Source: Sphagnum magellanicum
Lineage: Eukaryota > Streptophyta > Sphagnopsida > Sphagnales > Sphagnaceae
DNA length: 64,000 nucleotides
Assembly (NCBI GenBank): GCA_021904315.1
Contig: CM038923.1
Span: forward strand, 18,792,038-18,856,037
Direction: 5' to 3'
Shown here: piece after piece, positions 11,721-22,597 of the stretch
Layout: the number at the start of each line of letters is the position of its first letter
Numbering within the stretch: position 1 is the stretch's first letter
Position numbers and translations under genes: made by a program
The notes under the pieces: generated by a model
Seen by the model: only the letters and a program-made list of their open reading frames with translations
Told to the model about the DNA's origin: nothing
Databases searched by the model: none

Positions 11721-12475
11721 GTGCCATTCGGATGTAGCCTTCGCGACCAGCCGCAAATAATACTATATGGGGGAAGGTGGTGGCTTCCCCCGAGGCCGGG
11801 CCGTGGTGAGTCTTGTGTGTCCAAGTGCCCGTGGCAAGTCCCAACACCAAAAGGTGTCTCGAATGCTAAACTAACCTCGTGTGGTTGGTTTTTGGATGCA
11901 GATTCACACAAGCTAAGTTAGTTCCTCTTCCTAGTCTAATCCCGGGGCTCCTAACTTGATTATCTACCCCTTTTCTAGAGTTGGAAGCCAGGAGCGTGCT
12001 ACCAAGTTTAATTTTTCGCAACTTGACTTTGTGAAACCCTCAAGTGGGTTTCACCCCCGTGACTTGGGAGCACGTCATTGTCCTTGACCAACACTGGCCA
12101 GATCCTGGCCCTAAAGGGTTCTTTGTTTTGCAGGGCAGTGATGCCTAACGAGGTGAAGAAAAAAGTGTGCACTTCTGAGTGCATTAGTCCTCTCTTCCTT
12201 CCCGGCGTGGCGTCCCATGGCAGGGTGTGGAAAACGGGCTAAGATGCTTCTTGCCTCGGCGATGCCAGCTTAGGAGTGTGTTTCCTTTTCCCTTGGAAGG
12301 TCCATCCTTCCATTGCATCCACTTAGGATCTATTGAGTCGCTCAGACTCCTTGATTCCTTCCCCTGGGTTGGCAAAAGGATTGGGGTTCGCCTCTGGTGC
12401 TAGTACTTGAGCTCCTTTCAGCCCCGGGAGTCCGAAGTGTAACTTGGTGCTTGGAGTGGAGCCTCCCGGTGTGGG

Positions 12476-13375
12476 TTACCCCTCATCTGGTCGGGTCTCG
12501 CTCTTGAGGCGTGTTGGAGGTTCGAATGGATCTAGCATTTCTTGATCCCTTAGGTCGTTGCTAGTCGGTCTCCTTTGGCTGGGGACTTGCGCTAGGCTTC
12601 CAGTTTGAGGGTTAGCCTGGCTGGCTGGTTGTGGGAGAATACAGGGGGGAGCCAAAGCCGCCGGCGCGTCCGCCCACACTTTCTCCCTCCTCTTGTCTTG
12701 CAGGTTCGGTGGAGCTTTTGTGGGTGGCTTTGGTTTGCTTGCGCATGCCACCCCTTGTTCCTTCTCTTGTGGATCCGGAACCTCCCCTAAACTCGCACTT
12801 GGAGGAGGGTTGTGTTGCTTTGGACCTTCCCAAGGTCTCATTATGTTCGTGTTGCAAGCACAAGCATGGTGGCCAAACTTGCGGCACTTCCTACACTGGT
12901 TTGGAAGGCCAGAATATAAGATCCTTTGACGTATGGTGTTTGTGGTGGGAGTTGTTTCCGCCATGGATGGGATTCTAATGAATCCCGCGAGTCTGGTTAT
13001 GTCTTGAACCTCTACCGTCGCCATGGGGCCGGCCGGCCTTTTGATGTAAAAGTCGGTGGCTTTAATGTCTAGGACTTCATCTAGCTTACTTGCCATGATG
13101 GTAAGGGCTTTTGCATTTCGGAATTGCTCGTGCAAGTCCGGGAATTGCACCTTTATCGTGTGTGTGAGGAGCGCTTCCGCTTTTTGCACACTAGCATCAA
13201 AATCTAATGAGAACCTTGAGAAGGAGAAGCTGAACCCGTTCCAATCAATAGTTGTGAGCTTTCTTGTTGCAACGGCTCCTTCCTTGTTCTCAACGAGAAT
13301 TAGGAAGTAGCCTTGGGTGAAGAGTGAAGTTGAAGTGTAGGACGTCGGGAAGTGGAGCTTCAGGCATTCGTGCAA
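12476..13375 (-). pseudogene. LINE ORF1-like protein with CCHC zinc knuckle
   Basis: A 299-codon open stretch. Around residue 160 a CCHC-like knuckle reads CRKCRKFGHHACAC. It is preceded by a region (about residues 60-150, with FYIKRPAGPMATVEVQDITR) resembling the RNA-binding domain found before the zinc knuckle in plant LINE ORF1 proteins (DUF4283 type). The C-terminal half is rich in Pro, Lys and Gln. In this family the protein binds element RNA in the ribonucleoprotein. It lies upstream of the endonuclease on the same strand. The continuation towards 10.7 kb is broken. Confidence 0.7.
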
Positions 13376-14400
13376 TGCTTTGAATGTCGCTCTCCCCCCA
13401 AGGTGCGTCCGATTATCGTTCTACGGGTTTTTTTGGCAACATTGCCTTGCATCTCGGTCACCATGTCTTAAGGGAACTCCACTTCTATTTCCAGCCTAAG
13501 TCTATCAGCGACGGGCCTTAGGGATCCACTCCCGTGGGGGCGATCGTTCCTGGTCCTTTGCTTGGATGCGTGATCAGAGTTAGGTTGGGAGGAGTGTGTG
13601 AGGAGGTGACCGATCTCCTTCTCGGTTCAGTTCTTGTGCTTGGATCACTCTCTTTGGCGGCTGAAAGGACCTCCCTCACTACCAGCCTTTCGGTGGTAGC
13701 GCCCAGGTTTTCTAAGCTCGTTCCTTGGCCCACCACTACAGAAAAGAGCTATGAAATCTGAGGAAGGGGAAAAGAGTTCTTTGGAGGTACCTTGGGTTGA
13801 GAGGAGCTTCCCGATGCCCCGGCTGCGCCCGTTGCGAATGGAGTTGAGACGTCTCGATGGCTAGTCGACGAAGGTGTCCGTTGGAGGTGGCCTTCGCGCG
13901 ATTCACCATCGTTCCGTGTGTTGGTCGCTAACGCGTCCTTGTTTGGAGATCGGGTTCACTCCGATTCGCTGGGTGCGGCATGATCCGTCGACGTTGGTCC
14001 AATAAGCTTCCCTTCCGCGCTGAACAAGCTTTCTGGGAGGAGAGAGCTCGGCGCGGTGGGAGCTTCGCAAGAGCCTTGCGCTGGCGGAAGAAAGGATCCA
14101 TTAGCAGCCGACGAGATCTCCTTGCATACTGGAGGGAAAGCTTGGGCATCGCCACCGCCGCCAGAGTTCGGTTTCTTTCTCCGAACCCTAAACGCACCGC
14201 GCCCTGCTTTCCTTATCCGGTATGCAATCAGAGATGAATCGCTTAGTTTGGAGATCTGATCTTTTGAATCAAAACATATTTCCATCTTCACCATCGTGAA
14301 GCGCTCAAGAAAATGCTAAAGAATGAAGAAAACGGGCTATGGAATCATGAGCCTCTCTAATACGCATCCAAGCAAAGGAGAGCCCATCTTTTCGCAAATC

Positions 14401-14482
14401 GCAAATCGTTCGTCAAACTTGGGTATAGGGGCGAAAAACTAATCGAACCATCTAATAGCTGGTTCCCTCCGAAGTTTCCCTC
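14401..14482 (+). rRNA. 82-bp fragment of 26S rRNA gene
   Basis: The stretch starting GCAAATCGTTCGTCAAACTT, continuing GGGTATAGGGGCGAAAAACT, and ending GGTTCCCTCCGAAGTTTCCC matches a highly conserved part of plant large-subunit rRNA, judged from memory of that sequence. I count roughly four differences, several of them G-to-A. It stops abruptly where a piece of the 148-bp array begins. It is far too short to function. It lies in the orientation opposite to the adjacent LINE. Confidence 0.85.
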
Positions 14483-14483
14483 T

Positions 14484-14511
14484 AAAATTTCAAGCTTTAA
14501 AAGTAATTGTT
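14484..14511. repeat. 28-bp fragment of the 148-bp array unit
   Basis: AAAATTTCAAGCTTTAAAAG followed by TAATTGTT is identical to a segment of the third array unit near 5187-5216. It directly abuts the rRNA fragment and lies about 9 kb from the array. Confidence 0.75.
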
Positions 14512-15800
14512 AACTCCTGAAGTAAGCTTCTTCCAATGGGAGCATGCATGAAATGAGGGACCTAGTTGGGATTGGTAGCCCGCTGGCAAAAGACCTTGAT
14601 TGAGGTGTGGGCATAATGCAGCACAACGTGTCTGGCAACTTGTGTGGCTGAGAAGGAATTGGTTTCAGAATAGGATCATTTTTTTTAAAAATGATTTCTT
14701 GCCTTGTAAAGCATTGCTCCAAATTGAGCAATGTATTTGGAAGGTACGTTACTAAACTTAATAGTGGGCCGAGCATTTGGTATAGCAGAACTCTCATCAC
14801 ACAACGATACAATGGGTTTTCTATTTTACAAAATACTTGCCCCTCTTTTCTAATAATTTTTTTGGCTAAGCAGGGGCATCTACTTATATAAAGAAATGGG
14901 TGTCCACGTGCTTGATGCGGTAATTCGTGATTGGCTCGAGCCCCCCCCCCCCCCCCCAACACCCCCCCTTTCCCTTGAGGGCCCCAAAATTTCTTCTCCC
15001 CTCTCTTTCAAGACTCATCCCCCACTGCTCCTGCTGCAGCTACTAAGGTCTGGGGCTGTTTTTTAATTTCTTCTCTCTTTTTGACTACTACCAGCTAGTC
15101 TAGGCCACTGGATTAAAACACAAGATCGAGGAAAGGCAAAGAAAAAAGTCGAACGAACGGACGCACAACGACAATAAAAGCCTTCTAACACACAAATTAT
15201 AGGAACTAGCAGTGTGCTACTACGTAGCATTAAAAGCTCCATAAACCCCAATAACAACATCGTGGAGACTGGCGTGAATGAAGGACGACGGACGAAACGG
15301 ACGGGCCAGCGGCACGAGTACCCAAATACTCTTGAAAAAACTATTGAAGAACAACAAGAGAAAGAAAAGAGGATGGCAACAATGAACCAGCAGCACCCAC
15401 CAACGCACTATGATGGATGAATAATAAGTGGACAGGAAACAATTTTCTGTTGGGTTCCAGTTCCCTAGCTAACCAAGCTGGATCTTTCTACCTATCATTG
15501 CATTGCTACTGCTGGTGGTGTGTCATGGTCCTAAAAGGGTTTTCTTTACTGGCCAAATCTCACCAGAAAATTAAACTAAAAACTAAGACTGTGAAAATGA
15601 AGTCATTTATTTTGGTTTTCAATCTCTGATATTCAAAAGAAATTGTAAAGTTTTTATATTTGATTCTAGTACACTACCAAACATAGGAAAAATGTTCAAC
15701 TTTCTTACTTTGCTATCTTTTGCTTGCTATATTTGGCCAAATTTTCCTATGACTAATGGTCACTTTGGTTACATCAATATTGACAAGAGAAACACTGGGC
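14512..15800. other. Unassigned DNA with a poly-C tract
   Basis: A C17 tract occupies 14941-14957, followed by further C-runs and pyrimidine-rich sequence. A 150-codon open frame on the minus strand (14962-14510) has no recognisable domain and crosses the C tract, so I do not call it a gene. Nothing else is supported here except the direct repeat at 14845-14937 listed separately. Confidence 0.5.
14845..14937 (+). repeat. Left copy of a direct repeat flanking the Helitron coding part
   Basis: TATAAAGAAATGGGTGTCCA, then CGTGCTTGATGCGGTAATTC, is matched at 18445-18500 by ATAAAGAAATGGTGTTCGCA, then CGTGCTTGATTCGATAATTC. The preceding 40 bases are also weakly alike in both places. The copies are about 3.56 kb apart in the same orientation. 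Confidence 0.65.
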
Positions 15801-15807
15801 CCTAAGT

Positions 15808-18181
15808 ATGTTCGCCGATATTCAGAGTGTCAAATACCTTTTTAAATACATTTACAAAGGTCTTGATCATGTTATAGCGATGATTGCCGGTCCAATAAAT
15901 AGAATCCAGCAATACATTGACGCCAGATATATGAACATTGCTGAAGGGGTCAATTCTTTACTTTCATTCAAAAAACATATGGAATGGCCGCCAATCACTC
16001 AATTAGTTGTTCATTTGCTAGGACAGCACAACGTCATTTTTAATGAAAATGAAGATTTGGCTGCTGTGGCGGAGCGTGCTGCCCACCAAAAAACCACCTT
16101 GACCGCCTACTTTGCGTATAACGCTCAAAATGCAGATGGGCGGAACGTGGTGTATGCGGACTTCCCTACTGATCATGTTTGGAAAATTCGAGGAAAAGTT
16201 TGGTCAGCTTGACAGCGAGGAGAAAAAGCTGGTGGGCGAATGTATGTTGTTCATCCCGCTGCTAGTGAACGTTTCTTCCTCCGCCTCCTACTTATTGTCG
16301 TACCGGGCACGACCTCTTTCAAACATCTCCGGACTGTTGACGACATAGAGCATCCGACGTTTCAAGTTGTTTGCAAAGCATTGGGATTACTACAAGATGA
16401 CGCAAAATGGGACACATGCATGCGAGAAGCATGTATCGATCAAGATGCAAAGAGGCTAAGGAATCTCTTTGTGACTCTCTTACTATTCTACTTTCCTTTG
16501 AATCCGGAAGTGTCATGGGAAAGATATCAAAATGATATGTCACACGATATGCGACATCGACGCATCACGAATGGAGGCACTGCCGACGATGCCTACAACG
16601 ATACCCTACTACTCCTTGAGGCCAAATTAACGTTGATGAACAAAGGCTTGCATGACTTTCCGAAAATGTCGCTCGTTTTGCCACCTGTAAAAATGTTGCA
16701 TGTTAATCCTTAATTGGCTGCAGAACTTGACTATGATAGAGACTTACTCCATGGCTACATCAACCAAAATCTCCCGCGGCTCAACATTTGTTAGGAAATA
16801 GCTATCACTACAGTGTTCAACGCAATAGCCCAAGGCAAAGGCGCAGTATTTTTCCTAGACAGTCTAGCTGGGTTAGGCAAAACCTTTGTATATAAAGTGT
16901 TATTGGCATTGGTTCGACGAGACGGACATGTCGCCATTGAGGTTGCCTCTTCTGGCATAGCAGCTTTCCTATTGGAAGGTGGACGAACCGCACATTCGAT
17001 TTTCAAGATCCCAATTGCCCTTGGTAGGGATTCAATGTGTTCGATACCTGTGCAAAGCGATTTTGCTAAGCTACTCCGGGAAGCAAAGTTGATCGTTTGG
17101 GATGAAGTTCTAGCACAACATTGATATTGTGCCGAGGCGATAGACCGGACTTTGCGCGACATCATGCGACGCCCAGATTCACCCTTTGGCGGTAAATGGT
17201 TGTCTTTGGGGGTGATTTTCGACAATGTGCGCCAGTGATGTCCAGAGGCTCTTGGGCAACAATCGTTTCTGCGGCCCTTTTGCATTCGGTTCTGTGGCGT
17301 CAAGTGCGCATCTTGACTCTCACGGAAAACATGAGATTACGTGCCAATCCCCTCTCCAAGCCATATGCTGAGTACCTTCTGAAAGTCAGCAATGGCCAAG
17401 AGTCTTTCATCATTGATCATTTTCCACCGGAAGCCAACGCGAAGCCCTCAATTGGAGTTGAAATTGCCTTATACCCAGAAATCTATCAAGCGCCACATTT
17501 AAAAACCCTCATCCACATTGTTTTCCTGGCCCTGGTAATCAATTACACAAACCAAGGATACATGGACGGTCAAGCTATTTTGACAACAAAAAATATAGTT
17601 GTGAACTCTCTCAACACTCAGATTGTCAAGGCTATGCCTGGGCAAGAGCACATATTTTTGTCAGTAGACTCGGTGGAAACGGGGGATGACCAGGCTATGG
17701 CGATTGGCACAGAATTTCTCAACACCATTACTTTGGCAGGTATGCCACCACATCGCCTGGCCTTTAAAGTTGGTGTCCAGGTTATGTTACTAAGAAATCT
17801 CGATGCGACCTCAGGACTTTGTAATGGGAGCTAATCATTTCGCACCTAGCACAGAGATTGATCGTTGCGCAGATCATTGGTGGCGCACATGCGGGGAATA
17901 TTGTCAACATATCACGCATCACCACAACAACGAATTGTTTGAAGTGGCCATTCACCCTACAAAGGTGCCAATTCCCCTTGCAATTGGCATTCGCTATGAC
18001 AATTAACAAGGCACAAGGTTAGACCATGAAAACCATTGGCATTTTCTTGCCTGAACCTGTCTTCACCCATGGCCAATTGTATGTAGCTTTGTCACAAGCT
18101 ATGCATGTGAATGACGTCTTTGTTTTCTGCCCGAATGGCAAGACGATGACCAATGTTGTTTATACAGAATTGTTGCAATGA
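15808..18181 (+). pseudogene. Helitron Rep/PIF1-type helicase, broken
   Basis: The sequence opens with SVKYLFKYIYKG, which I take as the dual-tyrosine (YxxxY) Rep motif, and continues with NRIQQYIDARYMNIAEGV and NVVYADFPTDHVW. The PIF1-like helicase begins near 16807. Its Walker A is GLAGLGKTF-like (16861-16890), Walker B is LIVWDEV (about 17090), then VVFGGDFRQCAPVMSRGS (17199), LTLTENMRLRANPLS (17310), and the end motifs MTINKAQG and THGQLYVALSQAMHV (about 18000-18105). It ends with a stop at 18181. At least four frame changes or stops separate the pieces. The intact protein would nick and unwind DNA during rolling-circle transposition. Confidence 0.88.
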
Positions 18182-18404
18182 TCTTTTTTCTTTATCTATT
18201 GCTTACTTTTCTGTCTCGATGGGTCGAAATTCCCACATCCAAATCATGGGTTGAAATTCCCTGCATTGGATGCAAAAATGACTGCAACACAAGCATGACG
18301 CGTGGCTATTGAAAATAAAATGCTTTCTAAATTCTTACTATCCCATCGAACGAAAACTGTCCCAACTTAAAACTATTAACTAAACAGTTTTCAAGGTCCT
18401 TTCA

Positions 18405-18500
18405 ATCTTTTCTCCTAATCATTTTGCAAGCAAAATGGGTTTAACTACTATAAAGAAATGGTGTTCGCACGTGCTTGATTCGATAATTCAGGATTGGTGA
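18405..18500 (+). repeat. Right copy of the direct repeat
   Basis: This is the partner of 14845-14937. It contains its own hairpin ATTTTGCAAGCAAAAT (18421-18436), followed by GGGTTTAACTACTAT, which resembles the Helitron 3' end at 19043-19074. Confidence 0.65.
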
Positions 18501-19042
18501 ATCCTCCAGAATGTTCACTTTCATCAACAAACTATGCCAAAATTCTAGGCCAAAACCAATTTGATTGGCCCATTGCTACCAAAAAAATGAAGCTATGGAG
18601 ACTCCTCAAAATAAAAGGTTATATAGTTCCTCCCCTTGGGCCCACCTATATAGGTGAAAGTGCGAAAGCATATGGGCTAAAAGTGAGGTGCTTATATGGA
18701 GAACATGTTAGGGAACACATTGTGAACTTGAGGAACATTGTGAGAACCCATTAAGAACTTAAAGGGAACATCATGGGAACACATTAGGAAACATGGAAAA
18801 TTGAAAAAAAAAAATTTCCCTGTCCCCCTATAATTTGAAAGGAATAAAAGCAAGGCACCTTGGGCCCTCCTATTAGCTAAAAGGAAATTGAATCCTCTTT
18901 GGCCGCCCCCCCTGGCCACCCCCATGCAAAGAACACCCCCTTATTCAGTGTTGGGCACATTTGAATTTTAAAGTTAATTGATGGGTAAAAATGGACAAAA
19001 TGGACTTTGATACATAACACTTTAGTCTTTTGCTTATTTGAT

Positions 19043-19074
19043 CATTTTGTTTGCAAAATGGGTTTACAGACTAG
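19043..19074 (+). other. Helitron 3' terminus (hairpin + CTAG)
   Basis: The stem is CATTTTG (19043-19049) with CAAAATG (19054-19060), then GGTTTACAGA, then CTAG followed by T. The spacing of ten bases from hairpin to CTRR is the family norm. Confidence 0.8.
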
Positions 19075-20224
19075 TTACTGAAATAAGAACCCTGTTGGCT
19101 CCACCTGAGAGTTCATTATTTCAGTAATGCCCTGCTCTAGGGGCAATACCTTACATAAGTTTGGAACCACATGGACAATATAAAGTAATAAACTTCCATA
19201 AAGTTCCTTAAGAAGTGCCAAAAGAGTCTAATAAAATATCAATGGCCAAGACCATTGTAGAGGAGATAAAAAGGGAAGGCCAAAGAAAGGCCAAAAGATG
19301 AACATCTTGCAAGAATAAAAAAAAAAGGAAAGAGCTAATTCCTTTCATGGTAGGAAGTTATTTCACCCACGGCTCCTCTAATGTCGCTTGCATTCAAGTC
19401 ATAAGATCTAATAATAATGGAAGGTCTAGAACAAATATCACCCGCCAATGCAATCTTCTTCTCTATAATAGAGGCTAAAGCATGTTGAAGAACAATACTA
19501 ACATGCTAATTGAAAAATTAAATGCAAAAAGATAAAAATAAATGACCTCCCAATGGTCTATTGTGGAAAAAATGGGCACACTCTTTGATGAAATGATCCA
19601 TATCAAGCTCGAATGTGATGTGCATCTCCATGGCCATCAGAATAAAGTGTTGCCCCTTCATGAAGCCTTGTATATTTATAGATCTTAGCAATGGCATTAA
19701 GTTTCAGTGGCACTTGTTGGTCAACTAATGACATTCAAAATCACTGTTTCTTGCGTTAACTCAATAACCATCACATTGACAACGAAGACTTAGTTCTTTC
19801 AAGTCACGTAGAAATCGGCTCATAATGAAACTCATGACGTAAGGGCATATCATTACTCTTTCCATATAGCATGCCCATTCTTTCAAACAAAGGCATACAT
19901 GATGTTTCAAATGGCATCATGTGTGGCTATCCATTGACCTCCAAACATGCAACAAACTAAGTGTGTGTTAAATGTATTTAATCCGTGTCCACACTCACAC
20001 GTGAAAAGACTAGATGATGAGGGTTGAATCAAACCAAAACAAAAACACAACGCTAAGATGAAAGTAAAGTGTGTAATGTGAAATGAACAAATAGATGGCC
20101 TAACAATGAACCATTACCCTACCCCCTTGCCTAAACAAGAATGAATGTAGGCTCTAGATGCTGAGGAAATGGAGTCATCTTCTAAGATAGATCTAAAGGA
20201 TGTGTCGTGGTGGATGTCCATCAA
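19075..20224. other. Unassigned DNA
   Basis: AT-rich sequence without a recognisable gene, RNA or bounded repeat. Open frames are short and interrupted. Confidence 0.5.
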
Positions 20225-20475
20225 GACCAAGTTTGTGCCAAGAAAGTGCGACTGGAGGTTACAATAGCCCTAGCCCAATACTTTGTTACAGTAATTCAAA
20301 ATCAAAGGCACAACCCCTACTACTCAAGCTACCTTCGACGCGCCTTCAAGGCCATTATCACAAGCCACTGCCCATTGAACGCAAGAATCTCTCCCCAACA
20401 AGGGAGTTTCAACACTTGGTGCTCAAGTTCAGGCTAATGCCTCAAGTGGTTCTTCACACTCGTAAATCTTCTTAG
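20225..20475 (+). pseudogene. 3' fragment of a hevein-like gene
   Basis: The translation gives SLCQESATGGYNSPSPILCY and SNSKSK, matching SLCQGSDTGGYNSPGPILCY and SNSKSK of the intact gene at 56247-56675 on the other strand. The signal peptide and the first six cysteines are missing. The frame shifts soon after SNSKSK. DNA similarity begins abruptly near 20225 and continues past the stop through the 3' flank. It is a truncated copy made by the inverted duplication. Confidence 0.82.
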
Positions 20476-21110
20476 TCCACAACCTATTATGGACACAATA
20501 AACACCTCGTTTTCCATACTATATAGATCCAAAGTTCATGGTTTAAATACTTGAACTTCTTTTTCCAATTAGTTGTCTTCAATCTAATAAAACAGGAAGA
20601 GTAATTCTAGCCTTATGAGATTTCAGCAAGCTCTCTTAGATTTGGCTCTCCAACAGCAACAAATTGGACTTTAAAATTATATGTTTTCTATAGTAACTGT
20701 GGCATAGGTGGTTTCTGTATAGATTTCTATTTCTAACTTCTGATAGAAAGGTTCTAACCTATTTCTATTTATAGGTTTCTATTTCTATTTCTAACTTCTG
20801 ATAGTTTTAGAGAAAATGGAATTCTAATAATTGTTATAGTATTCTAATATTAAACAGTAATAATAAGTTTTGAATTTTAGGACTTTCAATCCAAAAGACC
20901 CATATTCAATAGCTCTGGCAAATTTTAAAAGAAGATTCGCCAATCTAAAGAGCATGTGAGATGTAGATGATTGTAATTTGTTACTACCATTGTTGTTTGA
21001 AATTGCAATGGGATGGGTCCGTTGTAACTGAACAATAAGTATGAAGTACCCTTTATTTCCCTCTATAACATAGACTTTAGCAATTTCTTTTTGAAAACTT
21101 AACACAATGG
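20225..21110 (+). repeat. Inverted duplication, left arm, gene-proximal part
   Basis: This segment is similar over its length to 55415-56510 read on the minus strand. It includes the hevein-like 3' end and the downstream AT-rich flank (for example AAGTATGAAGTACCCTTT at 21038, present in reverse at 55485). Scattered small insertions and deletions mark it as an old copy. Confidence 0.85.
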
Positions 21111-22069
21111 CCTTGCCATTTGTGTAATATTGACAGTGGATATGAGAAATCGGTCATATCCAGAGATTAAATAAAAATTTCAATTTATTTTAATGTACAT
21201 CATCATGCTGTTGTACAAGAAATAAATATTGTGATCAATTTTTATTTTTATTTTATTGTCATCACAAATTTGGTTTCCTGCAACCAACAGGAATCTCACA
21301 ATAAATGGTGACATATTCTAGGAAAATATTTAAACATTAAAAAATTGGTACTGAGCCAAAACCAATAGGGAAATGTAGCAATGAGATTTTTCTCTTTTTT
21401 AAAAAGTTGAGAAATATTTTCTCACAAAAGAACATGGAGTACATATTCACTTTAAACATTTGCACAAAAATTTCACACCAAAAAATCAAAACTCATCATA
21501 TCATATGTATTTGAATGTTTTCAATCACATTTTCACATTTTGGAGGAATTGCATGAATTTTTGTGTATGGTAGGTGTTTTGACCATTTTTTGAGAAAGAA
21601 ATTTCATATATGAATTTTGTAAGTTATGGATTGGTGACAAAGTCATTTGGGCCCACAGTTTTCTTTTCAATTTTGTGGGGTAGGTGGATTAGTGAGCATT
21701 TGCAAGAGGACTTAGCCAAATTTGGCTAGAGGTCAGAGATAAAAGTAATTGTTTTTTTTCAAACTTCACTATAGGTTGGTGACATACAAGAACCTATGTT
21801 TTGAATATGGTGGGTTCCACTTTTTTTTTCTTGGAAATCTGGTGACTTTGGACATTTTTTCACAAAATGAAAATAAAAACTTGCTTGGAGCCAGGCGTAC
21901 AATTTAGGAGGTGGTGATGAAAACAAAACATGAAAAGATGAATGCGAATCCTTTTACAACCATATTAGGATGAAGCATCTCACCTAGTTTCTATTGGCCA
22001 AAATCCATTGAAGCTACTATACTCTATAATGTTGATTCTCAACAAACTGTCTCTGCCTTACAAGGCAGC
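21111..22069. other. Sequence unique to the left arm
   Basis: About 950 bases separate the two homologous blocks in the left arm, while the right arm has only a short, different spacer. It is AT-rich and has no coding signal. It may be an insertion, but I could not define its ends. Confidence 0.4.
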
Positions 22070-22268
22070 CACAATAAAATGATGTAAGAATTGCACATGT
22101 TGACCAAGCAAACTACAAAAACAAATTTGGCCCAAATTGCATTAGGGGCAAATCATGTGCAATATGCATTTGCATAATTGGCAATACATTCCATATGGTC
22201 AACAGCTACAAAGTTGCAAAATAATGTGAAATTGGCATTACAGGCAATTCCAAAGCCATTATGACTTA

Positions 22269-22597
22269 GGCCGACTTTAAATGGGGATTCAGGGTCCAAA
22301 TGAACCAATTTGGACTAATTTGAAGGATATTGAATCCTTGAGTATGACCCTGCCTTGGACCCTACCTTGCATCTTGGTTCTTCAAATCATGAGCTCTCCT
22401 TTTTAGCTCTGTTTTTTTGGTTTGAACCAATTGAATTTTTCCTCAAAAATGGCACCATGTAGGTTTAGCCTGGATTTGCCACTTTTTGGTCTTGGACCTT
22501 CATCTAATGGCCATGGGTCCCAATTTATACCTATCATCCAATAGGACTGCTCTATTTCACTGGACCCTAGACTTTGGACCCTCAGCTAAAGTGGCGC
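22269..22597. mobile_element. PIF/Harbinger-type MITE (329 bp)
   Basis: The element is flanked by TTA on both sides (22266-22268 and 22598-22600). Its ends are GGCCGACTTTAAATGGGGAT and, reverse-complemented, GCGCCACTTTAGCTGAGGGT, followed on both sides by AGGGTCCAAA-type sequence. Copy 2 of repeat R reads straight through this site with a single TTA (near 54658), which gives an empty-site proof of insertion. A 3-bp TWA duplication is the hallmark of PIF/Harbinger. It is noncoding. Confidence 0.75.

Larger units (their letters stand above)
6130..14300 (-). mobile_element. Decayed L1-type non-LTR retrotransposon (LINE)
   Basis: The parts follow LINE order on the minus strand: a 5' region, an ORF1-like protein with a zinc knuckle, an endonuclease, a reverse transcriptase, and a C-terminal zinc-finger tail. 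The element is visibly richer in G+C than its surroundings. It is broken in many places: each domain sits in its own open stretch and the frames change between them. The 3' end is near 6130-6190 but I see no clear poly(A) tail (poly-T on the plus strand), so the exact end is uncertain. The 5' end lies before the rRNA fragment at 14401. A foldback-rich piece at 11.5-11.7 kb may be a later insertion. The plant L1 clade is the likeliest family. Confidence 0.88.
15808..19074 (+). mobile_element. Broken Helitron (rolling-circle transposon)
   Basis: Coding remnants of the Helitron Rep/helicase protein run to 18181. They are followed by noncoding sequence ending in a canonical terminus: a 7-bp hairpin (CATTTTG / CAAAATG, 19043-19060), ten bases, then CTAG at 19071-19074, directly followed by T as expected for insertion between A and T. 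The 5' part, including the HUH half of the Rep domain, was not found, and the 5' boundary (a TC end) is undetermined. The element is therefore 5'-truncated or disrupted. Confidence 0.82.

Noticed and set aside
14510-14962. A 150-codon open frame on the minus strand
   Set aside because: It begins in the poly-C tract, has no recognisable domain, and its composition changes along its length.
15808-18181. Host PIF1 helicase gene
   Set aside because: The Rep dual-tyrosine motif upstream and the Helitron 3' terminus downstream identify a transposon protein.
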